From NCBI GenBank assembly GCA_036502625.1, contig DASXYG010000016.1:62001-126000 (forward strand): a DNA stretch of 64,000 nucleotides, read 5' to 3'. Shown one piece after another: positions 62,277 through 64,000 of this stretch. Below the pieces are notes generated by a model that saw only the letters and a list, made by a program, of their open reading frames with translations, did no database searches and was not told where the DNA came from. Source of the DNA: DASXYG01 sp036502625 (lineage in GTDB: Bacteria; Actinomycetota; Actinomycetes; Streptosporangiales; Streptosporangiaceae). Position 1 is the stretch's first letter, and the number at the start of each line of letters is the position of its first letter. The translations under genes and the position numbers were made by a program.

Positions 62277-64000
62277 GTGCACACCACGCCTTCAGGGGTC
62301 CGCGGCTTCGCCGCCGAGCGCGCGCTGCGCTCCGCCGAGACGGACCGCTGGCTGGCCAGGCTGCTCGGCGTCGAGCCCGACACCGCGCTCGTCGCGGTCG
62401 GCGGCTACGGGCGGCGCGAGCTGACCCCGGGCAGCGACCTCGACGTCGTCCTCGTCCACCGCGGGCGCCGTGACATCGCCGCGCTCGCCGACCGCATCTG
62501 GTACCCGATCTGGGACTCCGGCACCCGCCTCGACCACGCCGTGCGTACGGTGCCCGAGGCGCGCGCCGTGGCCCGCGACGACACCAAGGCGGCACTCGGC
62601 ATGCTGCACGCCCGCCACATCGCGGGCGACCCCGTGCTCACCGACGAGCTGCGCGCCGGCGTGCTCACCGACTGGCGCACCCACGCGCGGCGCCGTCTCG
62701 GCGAGCTCGTCGCGATGACCGCCGACCGCGCCGACCGCTTCGGCGAGCTGGCGTTCCTCCTCGAACCCGACCTGAAGGAGGCGCGCGGCGGGCTCCGCGA
62801 CGTGCACGCCGTCCAGGCGGTGGCCGCCGCGTGGGTCGCGCCGGCGCCCGGCCCGAAGGTCAAGGCCGCGTACGAGACCATCCTGGACGCGCGGCACGCC
62901 CTGCACGAGGTCAGCGGCAGGTCCGCGGACCGGCTCGTGCTCCAGGAGCAGGACGAGGTGGCGGTCGCGCTCGGCCTGCTCGACGCCGACGCGCTGCTCC
63001 GCGCGCTCGCGGGGGCGGCGCGCGGGGTGGCGTACGCCTTCGACCAGTGCGCACGGCACGTGGAACGGTTCCGCACGCCGCGCCGCCGGGGCCGCGGCCG
63101 CGGCACCACGCAGCGGCGCCCGCTGGCCGACGGCCTGGTCGAGCACGACGGCGCCGTCGTGCTCGCACGCGGCGTCGAACCGGGCGGCGATCCCACGCTC
63201 ACGCTGCGCGCCGCCGCCGCGGCGGCCGCGTCCGGCCTGCCGATCGCCGCCGCCACGCTCGACAAGCTGCCCGGCCCCGAGAGCCTGCCCGTGCCGTGGC
63301 CGCCGGCCGCGCGCGACGCCCTGCTGTCCCTGCTCGGCACCGGCCACGCGGCCGTCCCCGTATGGGAGGCGCTCGACCAGGCGGGCGTCGTCGTCGGGCT
63401 GTTCCCCGACTGGGAGCGCGTACGGAACCGCCCGCAGCGCGACCCGATCCACACGTTCACCGTCGACCGCCACCTGATCGAGACCGCCGCGCACGCCGCC
63501 GCGCTGACCCGCGACGTGGGCCGCCCCGACCTGCTGCTGCTCGCCGCGCTGTTCCACGACATCGGCAAGGGCTGGCCGGGGGAGCACAGCCACACGGGCT
63601 CGGTCGTGGCCCGCGAGCTCGCCGCGCGCATCGGGCTCGGCGAGGACGACGCCGCCACGCTGGCCCGGGTCGTCCGCCACCACCTGCTGCTGCCCCGTAC
63701 GGCCGTGCGCCGCGACCTGGACGACCCGGCGACCATCAGCACCGTGACCAAGGCGGTCGGTGACCGCGAGGTGCTGGACCTGCTGGCCGCGCTCAGCATC
63801 GCGGACGGCCGCGCGACCGGCCCCGCGGCCTGGAACGACTGGAAGGCCGCGCTGGTAGCCGACCTGGCCGGCCGGGCGCGCGCCGCGCTCGACGGCCGTA
63901 CGACGCCGGCGCCGCGGCTCACCGACGAACAGCGCGAGCTCGCCGAGGTGGGCTGCCCGGCCGTGCTCGTCCGCGGCGGCCAGGTCACCGTCGTCGCGCA
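62277..64000 (+). CDS. glnD: PII nucleotidyltransferase GlnD, N-terminal part (cut by window edge)
   Basis: The first 574 codons are present. The nucleotidyltransferase motif GGYGRRELTPGSDLDVVLVH (residues about 42-61) and the HD phosphohydrolase HDIGKGWPGEHSHTG (about residue 425) are intact; the C-terminal ACT domains lie beyond the window. In actinomycetes GlnD adenylylates GlnK under nitrogen limitation. GTG 62277 follows GGGAGG at 62264-62269. Third gene of the amtB-glnK-glnD cluster. Confidence 0.95.
   Translation, partial: MHTTPSGVRGFAAERALRSAETDRWLARLLGVEPDTALVAVGGYGRRELTPGSDLDVVLVHRGRRDIAALADRIWYPIWDSGTRLDHAVRTVPEARAVARDDTKAALGMLHARHIAGDPVLTDELRAGVLTDWRTHARRRLGELVAMTADRADRFGELAFLLEPDLKEARGGLRDVHAVQAVAAAWVAPAPGPKVKAAYETILDARHALHEVSGRSADRLVLQEQDEVAVALGLLDADALLRALAGAARGVAYAFDQCARHVERFRTPRRRGRGRGTTQRRPLADGLVEHDGAVVLARGVEPGGDPTLTLRAAAAAAASGLPIAAATLDKLPGPESLPVPWPPAARDALLSLLGTGHAAVPVWEALDQAGVVVGLFPDWERVRNRPQRDPIHTFTVDRHLIETAAHAAALTRDVGRPDLLLLAALFHDIGKGWPGEHSHTGSVVARELAARIGLGEDDAATLARVVRHHLLLPRTAVRRDLDDPATISTVTKAVGDREVLDLLAALSIADGRATGPAAWNDWKAALVADLAGRARAALDGRTTPAPRLTDEQRELAEVGCPAVLVRGGQVTVVA

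Overview
The window is chromosomal DNA from a high-GC actinomycete. Most reading frames are GC-rich with GTG/ATG starts. The order of conserved genes (leuC-leuD-hup; cofC-plsC-gpsA-ddl-thiL; rpmB/fakA-recG-rsmD-coaD-yceD-rpmF-rnc-mutM-acyP-smc-ftsY; amtB-glnK-glnD) is the actinobacterial backbone. F420-linked genes (cofC, two LLM-type oxidoreductases), a NdgR-type IclR regulator next to leuCD, GlnR-like sites before amtB and a two-gene clpP operon fit the same group. A Streptosporangiales/Thermomonosporaceae-like host (Actinomadura and relatives) is my best guess, but this is inference. I see no phage, plasmid, CRISPR array or intact transposon.

Layout. 1-11 kb is a patchwork of small regulator/enzyme pairs: a partial TetR and an ABM-domain protein, a TetX-like FAD monooxygenase and its TetR, XRE and LLM genes, a lone hemC-like gene, an alpha/beta hydrolase, tRNA-Glu(CTC), an alpha-methylacyl-CoA racemase-like enzyme, MerR with a DUF4188 gene, an SGNH hydrolase and a SanA/YdcF-like protein. 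11-14.6 kb holds ndgR-leuCD and the HU gene. 14.6-16.4 kb holds an orphan Phd/YefM antitoxin-like gene divergent from two clpP genes. 16.4-25.3 kb is cofC-plsC-gpsA, interrupted by a MarR/YitT/LLM/PLP-enzyme block, then ddl, DUF3515, an Lrp-like RAM protein and thiL. 25.4-49.2 kb is the rpmB-to-smc backbone, with an inserted MFS gene, an ABC-2 exporter with its GbsR-like regulator, and a degenerate LivF-like ATPase. 49.2-55.2 kb holds a regulator that joins an IS630-type transposase DNA-binding region to a GntR/FCD regulator, divergent from an MFS-flavoenzyme operon, followed by an AI-2E-family gene. 55.3-64 kb holds ftsY, a murA with Asp at the usual catalytic Cys, an MFS/TetR pair and amtB-glnK-glnD, the last running off the right edge.

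How the genes work together. The backbone supplies leucine synthesis, cofactor F420, phospholipid precursors, peptidoglycan precursors (ddl, murA), thiamine diphosphate, CoA, ribosome assembly, DNA repair and segregation, SRP targeting and nitrogen sensing. Several regulator/target pairs have clear dyad-symmetric sites between them, so local autoregulated switches are a feature of the window. The most unusual items are the transposase-domain/GntR fusion (49188-50525), the antitoxin-like gene sharing a short palindromic intergenic region with clpP genes (14809-16428), nine 18-residue repeats inside the fakA-like gene (28423-28905), the degenerate ABC ATPase (43847-44509), and strong over-use of the palindromic hexamer CGTACG in coding and non-coding DNA.
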